A DNA stretch of 64,000 nt from Halorussus sp. MSC15.2 (GCF_010747475.1 NZ_VSLZ01000002.1:744001-808000); one strand, 5' to 3'; numbered from the stretch's first letter, positions 34,617 through 44,821 are shown. Numbers and translations: made by a program. Notes: generated by a model from the letters alone, not told the origin.

Positions 34617-34827
34617 AGTGGTTTCTCCGGTCAGTTACACCACCGGATTCTCCTTAGGGGTACTGGGCAGATACTGACAGATTCCGTTCGCCGACGGAAC
34701 TCTCGTCGGTTCGGTCGGTAACTGCACGGTCACGAATCTTTCCGGTCCGGGCCGGCGGAACTCTCGGGGCACTGGTAATTCTCTCGGCACCGACAACGGT
34801 AAAAAGGGATAGCGTGTAAGGCGAACG

Positions 34828-36132
34828 ATGAGCGATTCAGCCGAGTTAGACGCCGGCGACGACGGAGGCGGCAGCGTCCACGTCGTCGGAACCGCCCACG
34901 TCTCCGCAGACAGCGTCGAGGAGGTGCGCGAGACCATCAACGAGCGACGTCCCGACGTGGTCGCCGTCGAACTCGACGAGGGGCGCTATCGCCAGATGAA
35001 AGGCGAAGTGGCCCAAGACCTCGAACCCTCCGACCTGCTGGAAGGAAACACCGTCTTCCAGTTCATCGCTTACTGGATGCTGTCGTACGTGCAGGCCCAG
35101 ATGGGCGACCGATTCGACATCGAACCCGGCGCGGACATGGAGGCGGCCATCGACGCCGCCGAGGCTATCGGTAGCGAGGTGGCGCTGGTTGACCGCGACA
35201 TCCAGATGACCATCCAGCGCTTCTGGGCGCGGATGTCGGTCTTCGAGAAACTGCGGATGGTCTGGGAACTCTGTCTGGCGATGGTCGGCGTCGGCGGGGC
35301 CGGAGAGGAAGAGGAGGACTTCGACGTCGGGGAACTGACCGACGGCGACGTGGTGACCGCGATGATGGAGGAGTTCCGCCAGTTCTCTCCCGGCGGGGCG
35401 GAAGCCCTCATCGACGAACGCGACGCCTTCATCGCCCACCGACTCGTGGCGCTCCGACGGGCGGGCCACGACGTGGTCGCGGTCGTTGGCGCGGGCCACC
35501 GCGCGGGCATCGAGGAGTACCTCGACCACCCCGAGCGCCTGCCGCCGATGGAGGACCTCGTCGGCACCGAGTCCGGGAGTCGGTTCTCTCCGTTCAAGAT
35601 TTTCGGCTATCTGATGGCTGCCGGCTTCCTCACGTTCTTCTTCCTGCTGTTCATGGCCGGCGTGCGGAACGCGCTCCTCCTGAAGGTGTTCGGGGCGTGG
35701 TTCCTGTTCAACGGTATCTTCGCGTTCGGACTGGCGAAGTTGGCCGGCGCGCGTTGGACCTCGGCGGGCGTCGGCGGAGCGGTTGCGTGGCTCACCAGCG
35801 TCAACCCCCTGCTCGCGCCGGGGTGGTTCGCCGGATACGTCGAACTCCGGTACACCTCGGTCAACGTGGGCGACATCGCCGAACTCAACGAGATTCTGAG
35901 CGACCAAGAGACCCCGATTCGAGACCTCCTCGGGCAGATGATAGACGTCCCGCTGTTCCGACTCATCGCCATCGTGGCGATGACCAACGTCGGCAGCATG
36001 ATAGCGAGTTTCACGTTCCCGTTCGTCGTCCTGCCGCTGTTGGGGGCGCAGGTCGGCGTCGACCAGATACCCGACTTGATGATACAGGGCGCGCAGAACA
36101 GCGCTGACCTCATCGTTCGGACGCTCACATGA
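34828..36132 (+). CDS. TraB-domain membrane protein
   Basis: Protein of 434 residues. N-terminal TraB/PrgY domain: HVVGTAHVSADSVEEV (about 18-33), DVVAVELDEGRY, and VVAVVGAGHRAGIEEYLDHP (about 216-235). The C-terminal half has about four hydrophobic segments (LMAAGFLTFFFLLFMAGV; VPLFRLIAIVAMTNVGSMI). TraB/PrgY domains are predicted to be metalloproteases that inactivate pheromone peptides in Gram-positives; in archaea the substrate is unknown. The M50-type gene starts within its stop codon. Confidence 0.88.
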   Translation: MSDSAELDAGDDGGGSVHVVGTAHVSADSVEEVRETINERRPDVVAVELDEGRYRQMKGEVAQDLEPSDLLEGNTVFQFIAYWMLSYVQAQMGDRFDIEPGADMEAAIDAAEAIGSEVALVDRDIQMTIQRFWARMSVFEKLRMVWELCLAMVGVGGAGEEEEDFDVGELTDGDVVTAMMEEFRQFSPGGAEALIDERDAFIAHRLVALRRAGHDVVAVVGAGHRAGIEEYLDHPERLPPMEDLVGTESGSRFSPFKIFGYLMAAGFLTFFFLLFMAGVRNALLLKVFGAWFLFNGIFAFGLAKLAGARWTSAGVGGAVAWLTSVNPLLAPGWFAGYVELRYTSVNVGDIAELNEILSDQETPIRDLLGQMIDVPLFRLIAIVAMTNVGSMIASFTFPFVVLPLLGAQVGVDQIPDLMIQGAQNSADLIVRTLT

Positions 36133-36745
36133 AGGTCGGAACCATCCGGTTCGGAACTCGCGAACTGCTCGACATCGCGGTGGCGTGGGCCGCCCTGAGC
36201 GTGGCGTTCGCGCTGTTCTTCGCGGGCGGCGGCCGACGGTCATCTACCGGCCGACCGTCCTGCTCGGTCTGCTCCCGGCGAGTCTCGTGACGGCGGGACT
36301 CGGCTTCCTGCTCCACGAGATGGCCCACAAGGTAACCGCGATTCGATTCGGTCAGGTCGCGGAGTTCCGCGCGGACTACGGCATGCTGTTTCTGGCGGTC
36401 GCGGGCGCGCTCGCCGGCTTCCTGTTCGCCGCGCCCGGCGCGGTGTATCATCGGGGTCGGGCCACGCTCCGGGAGAACGGTCTCATCGCACTGGCCGGGC
36501 CGCTGACCAACGTCGCGCTCGGGGTGGCGTTCTTCCCGCTCGAACTCCTGCTCGGCGGGCCGCTCGGGAGCGTCGCGGCGCTGGGCGTCCGCATCAACTT
36601 CCTGCTGGCGGGGTTCAACATGATTCCGTTCGGCCCGCTCGACGGGAACACCGTCAAGAAGTGGAGTCTCGGCGCGTTCGTCGGGTTCGGTCTCCCCTGC
36701 TTCGCGCTGGCGGCGTGGGCGCTCTTCGGGTTCTCGTTCGTCTGA
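36129..36745 (+). pseudogene. M50-like membrane metalloprotease with frameshift
   Basis: The N-terminus (MKVGTIRFGTRELLDIAVAW..., TM) and the rest (LLHEMAHKVTAIRFGQVAEF..., HExxH zinc motif; GFNMIPFGPLDG, the late Asp) are in two frames. Switch lies near 36225-36235 in GGCGGCGGCC; restoring one base joins them to the haloarchaeal membrane metalloprotease of about 205 residues. ATGA overlap with the TraB gene means the two are coupled. Site-2-protease-type role inferred from the motif. Confidence 0.8.
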
Positions 36746-36790
36746 GAGGCGGTCGCTTTTCCTCCTCCGTACTACCTCGCTAACGGGCGG

Positions 36791-38086
36791 TTAGTCGCCC
36801 GAGGAGAACGAGAAGAGCGAGGAGAACGACCGTTGGGGCGTGGTCGGCTCCTCGACCTGCGTCCAGACCAGCACGACGCCGACGGCGGCGAGCGCCGCGC
36901 CGAACGCGAACGGGACGACGAACCCGAACGAGACGAGAAATCCCGACACGAGGGGACCGAACGCCACGCCGAACCCGAACGCCATCGTCAGCACCGAGAG
37001 CGTCGTCCCCGACAGTCCCTCGGGCGCGAGGTCACCGGCGAGCGCGAGCGCCGGGGCGAACACCATCGCTCCGGCCGCGCCTTGGACGAACCGAGCCGAG
37101 AACATCAACCACGGGTCGTAGACGAGTCCCTGAACCAACGTCGTGGGGACGAGCAGTATCGTCCCGACCACGATGAAGCCCTTCCGCCCGTAGAAGTCGG
37201 TCGCGCGTCCGATGGGTACCTGCAGCAGTACCTGAGCGAGGACGAACGCCGCGAACTGGAGACCGAACAGCGTCGGCCCTTGGTCGAGTCGGGCGTTGAT
37301 GATGTCGCCCAGCGTGGCGAACAGCGCGATGCCGACCGCCATGAAGAAGGAGACGACGCCGAGCGTGAACACGGGGTCGAGCACTCCCCGACCGTCTCGG
37401 TCGATGACTTCGATTCCCCCGAGTCCTCGGTCGTTCTCGTCGGTCGCCGGAACCTTGGGGTCGCGAATCAGGAACAGGATGAGGAAGAAACTGATGGTCG
37501 CCGTCAGCGTGGCGAAGTAGAACGCGGCGTCGAACCCGCTGAACGCGACTCGGAGCGCGCCGAGGTCGATAGCGTACGGCCCGGCCGAAACCACGACGCC
37601 CGCCGCGACGGGACCGACGCCGAAGCCGACCAGTCGGAACGTGTTGTAGGTCCCCATGTTCCCGCCGCGGTTCGACGAGGACGCGAGGTCGTTGACGAGC
37701 GCGACAGTCGTCGGGATGATGAGCGCGCCGGCGATTCCCTGCAACACCCGGAGTCCGACGAGATGCCAGTAAGTGGACGCCAGCGAGTACGAGAAGCTCG
37801 CGGTACCGATGAGGACGAGACCCGCGAGTACGAACACCTTTCGTCGCCCCGTGCGGTCCGAGAGCCGCCCGGTGAACGGCTGTAAGGGACTGTTGACGAA
37901 TCCGAACAGCGAGAGCACGATGCCGGTGACGGCGACCTCGTTCAGTCCGAAGGTGGCCCCGGAGATGGCCCCGTTCCCGATGAACAGCGGGAGGACGACG
38001 ATGAGAAACGAGTTGCCGACGGACTCGGTCATACGGGCCAGTGCCAGCGTCACGACTTGCGAATCGACCCCCAGCCGGTTCGACAT
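36791..38086 (-). CDS. MFS transporter
   Basis: Major facilitator protein of 431 residues with 12 predicted TM segments. The loop 2-3 motif GRLSDRTGRRKVFVLAG (about 73-89) and the second copy GRATDFYGRKGFIVVG (about 274-289) are the typical MFS signatures. Substrate unknown; drug/sugar efflux group likely. Monocistronic. Confidence 0.88.
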   Translation of the reverse strand: MSNRLGVDSQVVTLALARMTESVGNSFLIVVLPLFIGNGAISGATFGLNEVAVTGIVLSLFGFVNSPLQPFTGRLSDRTGRRKVFVLAGLVLIGTASFSYSLASTYWHLVGLRVLQGIAGALIIPTTVALVNDLASSSNRGGNMGTYNTFRLVGFGVGPVAAGVVVSAGPYAIDLGALRVAFSGFDAAFYFATLTATISFFLILFLIRDPKVPATDENDRGLGGIEVIDRDGRGVLDPVFTLGVVSFFMAVGIALFATLGDIINARLDQGPTLFGLQFAAFVLAQVLLQVPIGRATDFYGRKGFIVVGTILLVPTTLVQGLVYDPWLMFSARFVQGAAGAMVFAPALALAGDLAPEGLSGTTLSVLTMAFGFGVAFGPLVSGFLVSFGFVVPFAFGAALAAVGVVLVWTQVEEPTTPQRSFSSLFSFSSGD

Positions 38087-38182
38087 TAGCCGTGACTCAC
38101 CGCGTCTGGCCGGGTCATGCGACGAAGTTAGTTATCACTACGGAATACAATTGTGAAGGCGGAAGCCGACGCCTCGGTTCGC

Positions 38183-38428
38183 TCACTCCTCGCTGGCCCG
38201 ACTTCGGACGACCACCTCGTCGTCGGTCACCGACTCGACCTCGGTTTCCTGTAGCGTATAATCCTCCTCGTCGCCCCAGTCGAACCGTCGTTTGACGGAT
38301 TCGGGCAAGTCCGAATCCAAGTTCACGTGGACGACGCCCGCATCGACCTTCATCACGGTACCGATAGACTCGCCGTCCGTTCCGACTATCTGTTTCCCCT
38401 GGTCGGCCTCGGTAATCGGTTCGCTCAC
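38183..38428 (-). CDS. Small PRC-barrel-like protein
   Basis: Protein of 81 residues from a GTG at 38428. ITEADQGKQIVGTDGESIGTVMKVDAG is the PRC-barrel-type start (G-x-x-V-x-x-x-DGE-x-IG), and the C-terminus has acidic Asp/Glu-rich tail. Longer ORFs to 38644 run into the promoter of purM and are unlikely. Function unknown. Confidence 0.72.
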   Translation of the reverse strand: MSEPITEADQGKQIVGTDGESIGTVMKVDAGVVHVNLDSDLPESVKRRFDWGDEEDYTLQETEVESVTDDEVVVRSRASEE

Positions 38429-38621
38429 GGCCGTAGCGGCGACGCGGCGGGCCAAGAGTACTGTGGGCGGGGACTGATAGGACTCGTCCGAGAGGGTATC
38501 GACTGCTCGTCCGCACTCCGGACGCGTTGATTCTCCTGTGACCGAAGATGGTCGAAGACTCCGACGCTCCCGCCGGACGGCAAACGGTGGAACTTTACTC
38601 GCGCGCCGCGCCGCTTCGACC

Positions 38622-39614
38622 ATGAGCGACGACGAGGAACTCACCTACGCGGACGCAGGGGTGGACATCGAGGCGAGCGAGGCCGCAACGTCGGCGCTGG
38701 TCGGCGCTGTCGGCGACATCGACGAGAGCGAGTACGCGGGCCTGCTCGACATCGGCGACCGCTACCTCGCGCTGGCGACCGACGGCGTGGGCACGAAACT
38801 GCTCGTGGCCGAGGCGCTGGGCGACTACTCGACGGTCGGTATCGACTGCATCGCCATGAACGCCAACGACCTCGTGGCGTCCGGGGTAAAACCGGTCGCG
38901 TTCGTGGACTACCTCGCGGTGGACGAACCGAGCGAAACGTTCTCCCAGCAGGTCGGCGACGGTCTCGCGGCGGGCGCGGAGGAGGCGGGCGTGGCGCTGG
39001 TCGGCGGCGAGACGGCCGTGATGCCCGAAGTCATCAAGGGACTCGACCTCGCGGGCGCGTGCGTCGGACTCGCGCCGAAGGACGCGGTGTTCCCCGGCGA
39101 GGCTGAGGTCGGCGACGCGCTGGTGGGGTTCCCCGCCAGCGGCATCCACTCGAACGGACTCACGCTCGCCCGCGAGGCCGCCACGCGCAACTACGACTAC
39201 GACGACCCGTTCCCGCTCGACGCGGAGGACGGCGGGGAAGCCCGGTCGGTCGGCGAGGTCCTGCTCGAACCCACCCGCATCTACACCTACCTGCTCGACC
39301 ACCTCAGAGACTGGGACGTCCACGCCGCCGCCCACGTCACGGGCGGCGGGTGGACAAACCTCTCGCGGATGGGCGAGTTCCGGTACGAGATTACCGACCC
39401 GTTCGACGCCCACCCGGTCTTCGAGTTCGTGCAGGCGGAGGGCAACGTGAGCGACGAGGAGATGCACCGGACGTTCAACATGGGCACCGGGTTCGTCGTG
39501 GCGCTCCCCGCCGACGACGCCGAGTCGCTGGCGGCCGAGACCGACGGCCGAATCGTCGGCGAGGTCGAAGAGGGCGATTCGGTCGCGATTCGCGGACTGG
39601 AACTCAAGGGATAG
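38622..39614 (+). CDS. purM: Phosphoribosylformylglycinamidine cyclo-ligase
   Basis: Fifth step of purine synthesis: ATP-dependent cyclisation of FGAM to AIR. 330 residues, starting at 38622. Motifs include TYADAGVDI (4-12), LATDGVGTKLLVAEALG (about 47-63), CIAMNANDLVASGVKPVAFVDYLA (about 71-94), GGETAVMPEV and GFPASGIHSNGLTLAR, which are PurM signatures. Alternative upstream starts give non-family residues. Confidence 0.93.
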   Translation: MSDDEELTYADAGVDIEASEAATSALVGAVGDIDESEYAGLLDIGDRYLALATDGVGTKLLVAEALGDYSTVGIDCIAMNANDLVASGVKPVAFVDYLAVDEPSETFSQQVGDGLAAGAEEAGVALVGGETAVMPEVIKGLDLAGACVGLAPKDAVFPGEAEVGDALVGFPASGIHSNGLTLAREAATRNYDYDDPFPLDAEDGGEARSVGEVLLEPTRIYTYLLDHLRDWDVHAAAHVTGGGWTNLSRMGEFRYEITDPFDAHPVFEFVQAEGNVSDEEMHRTFNMGTGFVVALPADDAESLAAETDGRIVGEVEEGDSVAIRGLELKG

Positions 39615-39705
39615 GCGGTTTTTAGTTGTCGTATTTGTTCTGACGAGTAACTCTGAGAGTCCAAAGCTAACTGGTTGGTAACGATTCGACGATACTGGAA
39701 GACCC

Positions 39706-40461
39706 TCAGAACGCCGCCAGACTCGACTGCAACTCCCGCTCGCTCTCCTCGTCGTGAATCTCGTAGCCGACCAAGTCGCGCATGTCCACGGCGTAGGTGG
39801 TCCCGCCGCGCTCCAGCACCAACACTCGGCCCTGAACGCCGACTATCTCGCCCGTCGCCAGCGTCTCGGCCACCGGCGCGGCGTCCAACTCGAACCCGTA
39901 GTCGAAGTCGTACCTCTCGATACTGTCGAACTCCGCGAGGGTCGAGTCCCACGCCTCGGCGTCCACCTCGCGGTGTAGCCCCGAAATCTTCGCGGGGACG
40001 CGCACGCGGTCGGTGAACTCCTCGGCTATCCGAGACTCGATTTCGCGGGCGACGCGGCCGTTCTCGACCGTCCGGAGGTGGGCGGCGCGGTCCGCACCCT
40101 GTTCGCGGAGGCGGGTGCGGAGTCGCCACTCCTTGGTCACGCCGACCTTGAACGTCGCGGGCGCGAACGCCGCGAGGTAGACGGCGTGGTCGTCGTAGCA
40201 GTCCATCTCGTCCTTCAGGCAGGTGCCGGTACACCGGGCGCAGACCCACGTGCTGGTGTGTCGGTCGCAGTGAGGCGCGTCGTCGTTCTCGCAATCGAAG
40301 TGGGTCGTCCCGTCGAGCGTCCCGGCGCATCGGCGCTCGCCCAGCGAGTAGCCGAGGCTCTCACCGGACTCCAGCGACTCCCGGCGGACCTCCCGGTCGT
40401 CCGCCACGAGCAACCCCGGCGATTCGCCGTCGCGCTCCGTCTCGTACCCGACGATTTGCAC
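39706..40461 (-). CDS. DUF2797 zinc-knuckle protein
   Basis: Protein of 251 residues of the DUF2797 family. Four-cysteine region (CENDDAPHCDRHTSTWVCARCTGTC, about 57-81), then YLAAFAPATFKVGVTKEWRLRTRLREQGAD, a GIY-YIG-like signature. C-terminal domain of 80 residues. Role unknown; the GIY-YIG-like layout suggests nucleic-acid contact. Confidence 0.85.
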   Translation of the reverse strand: MQIVGYETERDGESPGLLVADDREVRRESLESGESLGYSLGERRCAGTLDGTTHFDCENDDAPHCDRHTSTWVCARCTGTCLKDEMDCYDDHAVYLAAFAPATFKVGVTKEWRLRTRLREQGADRAAHLRTVENGRVAREIESRIAEEFTDRVRVPAKISGLHREVDAEAWDSTLAEFDSIERYDFDYGFELDAAPVAETLATGEIVGVQGRVLVLERGGTTYAVDMRDLVGYEIHDEESERELQSSLAAF

Positions 40462-40874
40462 GCCCTCGGCTACGCGTTCGACTCCTAAAGGCGTGCGGTT
40501 CGTCCGCCGGGCGACGCCGCCGCGGTGTTTAGCCTATGTTCGAGAGACAGCACGCTCTCGGCGGTCGGCGGTATCCGAGTCCGAGTGGTATCACCACGTA
40601 TCCTGCGACCCTTTCGGGCGGCTACCAGAGTTTCATCAGTCTAGACCCTAGGAAAAGTTTTACATTGTTTTATGACGATACAATTGACGAGGACGGTCGT
40701 GGTACTTGTTCGCACATCCCGCCGACTCGGACGGGAGAGTGCCCGCGCAGTACGGTAGCGACGCATCCGGTCCGGGTGACTCTCGATTTTTCAAGTTTCC
40801 GCTTTCATCCAACCAATTAAGTTAATTTTATTAGGAAAAAATTCATTATATTTCGCCTCATTAATTCTGATGCC
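40462..40874. other. Intergenic region before the subtilase cluster
   Basis: About 410 bases. The last 80 (40800-40870) are strongly AT-rich (TTAATTTTATTAGG, TTCATTATATTTC) and hold the probable promoter of the first subtilase. No gene seen in the rest. Confidence 0.5.
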
Positions 40875-42026
40875 ATGCAAGGCAAAGACAACAATGTTCG
40901 GAGGCGTAACGTACTCAAGATGGCCGGTGCGTCCGTGGCGACCGCCGCGGGAAGCGGCCTCGCGGCCGCGAAGCCCGACGATACGGTCGAAGTCAACGTC
41001 GGGTTCGAGTCCGACAGCGGTCGGACGGCCGCGCTCGACGCCGCGAGCGAGGTCGTCCGGACGTTCGCGTTCGACGCCTTGACCATCCGCGCTCCGAAGC
41101 GGGCGGTCACCGGTCTCGAACGGCGCGCGGACGTTCGGTACGTCGAAGAAAACGGCACCTACCACGCGCTGGCTCAGACCCTGCCGTGGGGCATCGACCG
41201 CGTGGACGCCGAGGTCGCTCACGCTAACGGCGAGACGGGAAGTGGTGCCGATATCGCCATCATCGACACGGGCATCGACGACGACCACCCAGACCTCCAG
41301 GCAAACGTCGGCAAGGGCAAGGCGTACGTCGATTGCCGCGGCAGGAACTGTAACTACCCGTGGTCGGACGACAACGACCACGGCACCCACTGTGCGGGCA
41401 TCGCCGACGCCATCGACAACACCGAGGGCGTCGTCGGTGTCAGCACGGAGGCCACGCTCCACGCCGTCAAGGTGCTGGACAACTCGGGGAGCGGTTCGTG
41501 GTCCGACGTGGCGGCGGGCATTGAGTACGTCGCCGACCAGGGCTGGGACGTGGGGTCGATGAGCCTCGGCGGTAGCTCGGGGTCCTCGACCGTCAAGGAT
41601 GCCTGCCAGTACGCCTACAACAACGGCGTGCTCCTAGTGGCGGCAGCCGGCAACGACGGCCCCTGTTCGGACTGCGTGGGCTACCCGGCGGCCTACGACG
41701 AGTGCATCGCGGTCAGCGCGACCTCGAGCGACGACTCGCTGGCGAGTTTCTCCAGCACGGGGACGGAGGTCGAACTCGCCGCGCCCGGAGAGAACATCTA
41801 CTCGTCGATTATCGGCGGTTACGACACGTTCGACGGCACGTCGATGGCGTGTCCGCACGTCTCGGGCACCGGCGGCCAGCTGATGGCCAACGGCTACACC
41901 AACACCGAGGCCCGCAACCAGCTCCAGTCGACGGCCGAGGACATCGGTCTCTCCTCGAACGAACAGGGCCACGGTTTGCTCGACACCGCCGCGGCGCTCG
42001 GCCTCGACTCCAGCGACAGCACGTAG
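40875..42026 (+). CDS. Subtilase 1 (Tat-exported S8 peptidase)
   Basis: Serine protease of 383 residues. Tat signal VRRRNVLKMAGASVATAAGSGLA (8-30); then an I9-type propeptide-like region (about 35-97, ending RYVEENGTYHAL); mature domain with Asp131, His169, oxyanion Asn260 and Ser323 (GTSMACPH). A Cys-containing loop (C154, C159) sits between Asp and His; a GPCSDCVGYP loop (C264, C267) follows Asn260. There is no halolysin-like C-terminal extension. First of four tandem genes. Confidence 0.92.
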   Translation: MQGKDNNVRRRNVLKMAGASVATAAGSGLAAAKPDDTVEVNVGFESDSGRTAALDAASEVVRTFAFDALTIRAPKRAVTGLERRADVRYVEENGTYHALAQTLPWGIDRVDAEVAHANGETGSGADIAIIDTGIDDDHPDLQANVGKGKAYVDCRGRNCNYPWSDDNDHGTHCAGIADAIDNTEGVVGVSTEATLHAVKVLDNSGSGSWSDVAAGIEYVADQGWDVGSMSLGGSSGSSTVKDACQYAYNNGVLLVAAAGNDGPCSDCVGYPAAYDECIAVSATSSDDSLASFSSTGTEVELAAPGENIYSSIIGGYDTFDGTSMACPHVSGTGGQLMANGYTNTEARNQLQSTAEDIGLSSNEQGHGLLDTAAALGLDSSDST

Positions 42027-42309
42027 ACGTGTCGCGAGAGCCGACGGACAAACCCGTCCTCGCCTCCTCGCGTCGGTACCGCCAATCTCTTTCTCGTCGT
42101 CGCGGTCGTCTGCCGGCGATTATTTCGACCGAATAGTCCACCGACTGTTCAGCCCCGCTGCGCTGGTCGAACGACGGTGAGCGACGGTTAGTAGACACTC
42201 TTCCGTCGCTAGTATCTCTAGGCTTCGGGCGTAATCAATACACTCCCGGAAATATTTCAACTATAAAATACAAGGAATTATATGTCTGTGGTTGTAGTTT
42301 TCGAATGGG

Positions 42310-43506
42310 ATGACAGACAATGACAACCGGATGTCGAGGCGAAACGTTCTCAAAGTCGCCGGTGCCTCCGTCGCCACGGCGGCGGGGTCCGGACTCGCGG
42401 CGGCGAAATCCGACGATACCGTCGAGGTCAACGTCGGGTTCGCGTCCGGACGGGGCCGCCAGAAGGCGCTCGCGACCGCAGACGACGTGGTCCGAAAGTT
42501 CAACTCCATCGACGTCGTGACCATCCGCGCCACCAAACATGCCGTGCAGGCGTTGGACAAGAACCCCAACATCCGCTACGTCGAGGAGAACGGGACGATG
42601 CACGCGCTGGCCCAGACCCTGCCGTGGGGGCAGGACCGGGTCGATTCCGACGTACTACACGCCAACGGCGAACTCGGAAACGGGGCCGACATCGCTATCA
42701 TCGACACGGGCATCGACGACGACCACCCAGACCTGACCGACCATCTCGGTAAGGGGAAGGCGTTCGTCTCCTGCAACACGAGAGGCGGCTGTCGGTACGG
42801 TGCGAAACCGGCCGACAACACGTGTAACTACTCGTGGACCGACGACAACAACCACGGCACCCACTGCGCCGGTATCGCGGCGGGCGACGACAACAGTCAG
42901 GGTATCGTCGGTGCGGCACCCGACGCGACGCTCCACGCCGTCAAGGTGCTCGACAAGTGCGGCAGCGGTTCGTTCTCCGACATCGCGGCCGGTGTCGAGT
43001 ACGTGGCCGACCAAGGCTGGGACGTCGGGTCGATGTCGCTCGGTGCCAGTTCCGGTTCCTCCGCGCTGAAGGACGCCGTGCAGTACGCGACCGACAAGGG
43101 CGTCTTCCTCGTCGCCGCCGCGGGCAACTCCGGGCCCTGCTCGGACTGCGTGGGTTACCCCGCCGCCTACTCCGAGGTGATGGCCGTGAGTTCGACCGCC
43201 AGCGACGACAGCCTCTCGGACTTCTCCAGTACGGGTCCCGAGGTCGAAATCGCGGCCCCCGGTACCGACATCTACTCGACCATCGCGTCGAACGCGGGGT
43301 ACGACACCTACTCGGGCACCTCGATGGCCTGTCCGCACGTCGCGGGTGTCGCGGGTCAACTCACGTCGAACGGGACGACCGGCAGCGACATCCGGACCCA
43401 ACTCAAGAACACCGCCGAGAACATCGGTCTGGCCAGCAACGAGTCCGGTGCGGGCCTGCTCGACGCCGCGGCCGCGCTCGGGTACGACTCCAGCGACGAC
43501 ACGTAA
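42310..43506 (+). CDS. Subtilase 2 (Tat-exported S8 peptidase)
   Basis: 398 residues, close paralogue of subtilase 1. Tat motif SRRNVLKVAG (9-18). Catalytic Asp132, His182, Asn273 and Ser338. The loop between Asp and His is longer than in the others (about 10-13 residues extra), with Cys155, Cys161 and Cys172. GPCSDCVGYP loop retained. AT-rich sequence precedes the ATG. Confidence 0.92.
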   Translation: MTDNDNRMSRRNVLKVAGASVATAAGSGLAAAKSDDTVEVNVGFASGRGRQKALATADDVVRKFNSIDVVTIRATKHAVQALDKNPNIRYVEENGTMHALAQTLPWGQDRVDSDVLHANGELGNGADIAIIDTGIDDDHPDLTDHLGKGKAFVSCNTRGGCRYGAKPADNTCNYSWTDDNNHGTHCAGIAAGDDNSQGIVGAAPDATLHAVKVLDKCGSGSFSDIAAGVEYVADQGWDVGSMSLGASSGSSALKDAVQYATDKGVFLVAAAGNSGPCSDCVGYPAAYSEVMAVSSTASDDSLSDFSSTGPEVEIAAPGTDIYSTIASNAGYDTYSGTSMACPHVAGVAGQLTSNGTTGSDIRTQLKNTAENIGLASNESGAGLLDAAAALGYDSSDDT

Positions 43507-43690
43507 GCACCGCCGTTCCTACCACGACCTCTTTTCCGGTGATTGGACGGCCGGTCTGGGTGACGCGTCTCCTCCAGTCGACTGTATCCAACGCCGTCGG
43601 TTCACGTCGCGACGACCGGCTCATTATAATTTACAATGTATATTTCTAGAATAAAACTTTATTGCACAACTCGATAATAGTAAAACTGCG

Positions 43691-44821
43691 ATGCTCGATG
43701 CAAATAATGGCGTGTCTCGACGAAAAGTTCTACAAACTGCCGGTGGCTCGCTGGCCGCTCTCGGTGCGACCGGGTTCGCCGCAGCCAAACCCGACGACAC
43801 GGTCGAAATCAACGTCGGATTCAAGTCCGACAAGGGTCGCCAGAAGGCGCTGGCGGCCGCGAACGACGTAGTTCGGGAGTTCAACTCCCTCGACGTCGTC
43901 ACGATTCGAGTTCCGAAGCGCGCCGCGACCGCACTCGACGCGAGTCCGAACGTGCGCTACGTCGAAGAGAACGGGACGATGCACGCGCTCGCCCAGTCGC
44001 TCCCGTGGGGCGTCAACCGAGTGGACGCCGACCGCACGGCCGCGGACGGAAGCGGTGCGGACGTCGCTATCATCGACACGGGTATCGACGGAAACCACCC
44101 CGACCTCGAAGCGAACCTCGGGGCGGGCGCGGCGTTCACCTCCTGTAGCTCGTGGTCCGCCGAGTGTACCTACAATTGGGGCGACGACAACGGTCACGGC
44201 ACCCACTGCGCCGGTATCGCCGGTGGGGTCGATAACAATCAGGGCGTCGTCGGCGTCGCTCCCGGCGTCACCCTCCACGCCGTGAAGGTCCTCGGCTCCA
44301 ACGGCGGCGGCCGGTACTCCGACATCGCGGCCGGTATCGAGTACGTGGCCGACCAAGGTTGGGACGTCGGGTCGCTCTCGCTCGGCGGGAGCGCGTCCAG
44401 CACGATTCGCGACGCCGTGCGGTACGCCGACAGCCGAGGCGTCACGCTCGTCGCCGCGGCCGGCAACTCCGGTCCGTGTACCGACTGTGTCGGCTACCCG
44501 GCCGCCTACCCCGAGACCATCGCGGTCAGTTCGACCAATTCCAACGACGGCCTGTCGAATTTCTCCTCGACGGGTCCCGAGGTGGACATCGCCGCGCCCG
44601 GTAGCGACATCTACTCCACCTACGTCGGTGGCGGCTACGACACGCTCTCGGGTACCTCGATGGCCTGTCCGCACGTCGCGGGTGCCGCGGGCATCCTGCG
44701 CGCGCAGGGCTACTCCAACGCCGCGGCGAAAGACCGCCTCCTGAGTACCGCCGAGGACATCGGTCTGTCCAGCAACGAGCAGGGCAACGGACTGCTCGAC
44801 GTGGAGCGAGCGGCGAACTGA
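43691..44821 (+). CDS. Subtilase 3 (Tat-exported S8 peptidase)
   Basis: 376 residues. Tat motif SRRKVLQTAGG (9-19). Catalytic Asp129, His169, Asn259 and Ser322. Cys152 and Cys159 in the Asp-His loop, and GPCTDCVGYP loop. Ends soon after the catalytic domain. Closest to subtilase 2 in the propeptide (QKALAAANDVVREFNSLDVVTIR). Confidence 0.92.
   Translation: MLDANNGVSRRKVLQTAGGSLAALGATGFAAAKPDDTVEINVGFKSDKGRQKALAAANDVVREFNSLDVVTIRVPKRAATALDASPNVRYVEENGTMHALAQSLPWGVNRVDADRTAADGSGADVAIIDTGIDGNHPDLEANLGAGAAFTSCSSWSAECTYNWGDDNGHGTHCAGIAGGVDNNQGVVGVAPGVTLHAVKVLGSNGGGRYSDIAAGIEYVADQGWDVGSLSLGGSASSTIRDAVRYADSRGVTLVAAAGNSGPCTDCVGYPAAYPETIAVSSTNSNDGLSNFSSTGPEVDIAAPGSDIYSTYVGGGYDTLSGTSMACPHVAGAAGILRAQGYSNAAAKDRLLSTAEDIGLSSNEQGNGLLDVERAAN

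Noticed and set aside
33933..34721. A 262-residue Val/Leu-rich membrane-like protein on the plus strand
   Set aside because: It is the antisense of a CAC/CAG-rich gene, which always reads as Val/Leu-rich. The minus-strand frame has a good ATG, a ribosome-binding-like GGAG and normal start and stop.
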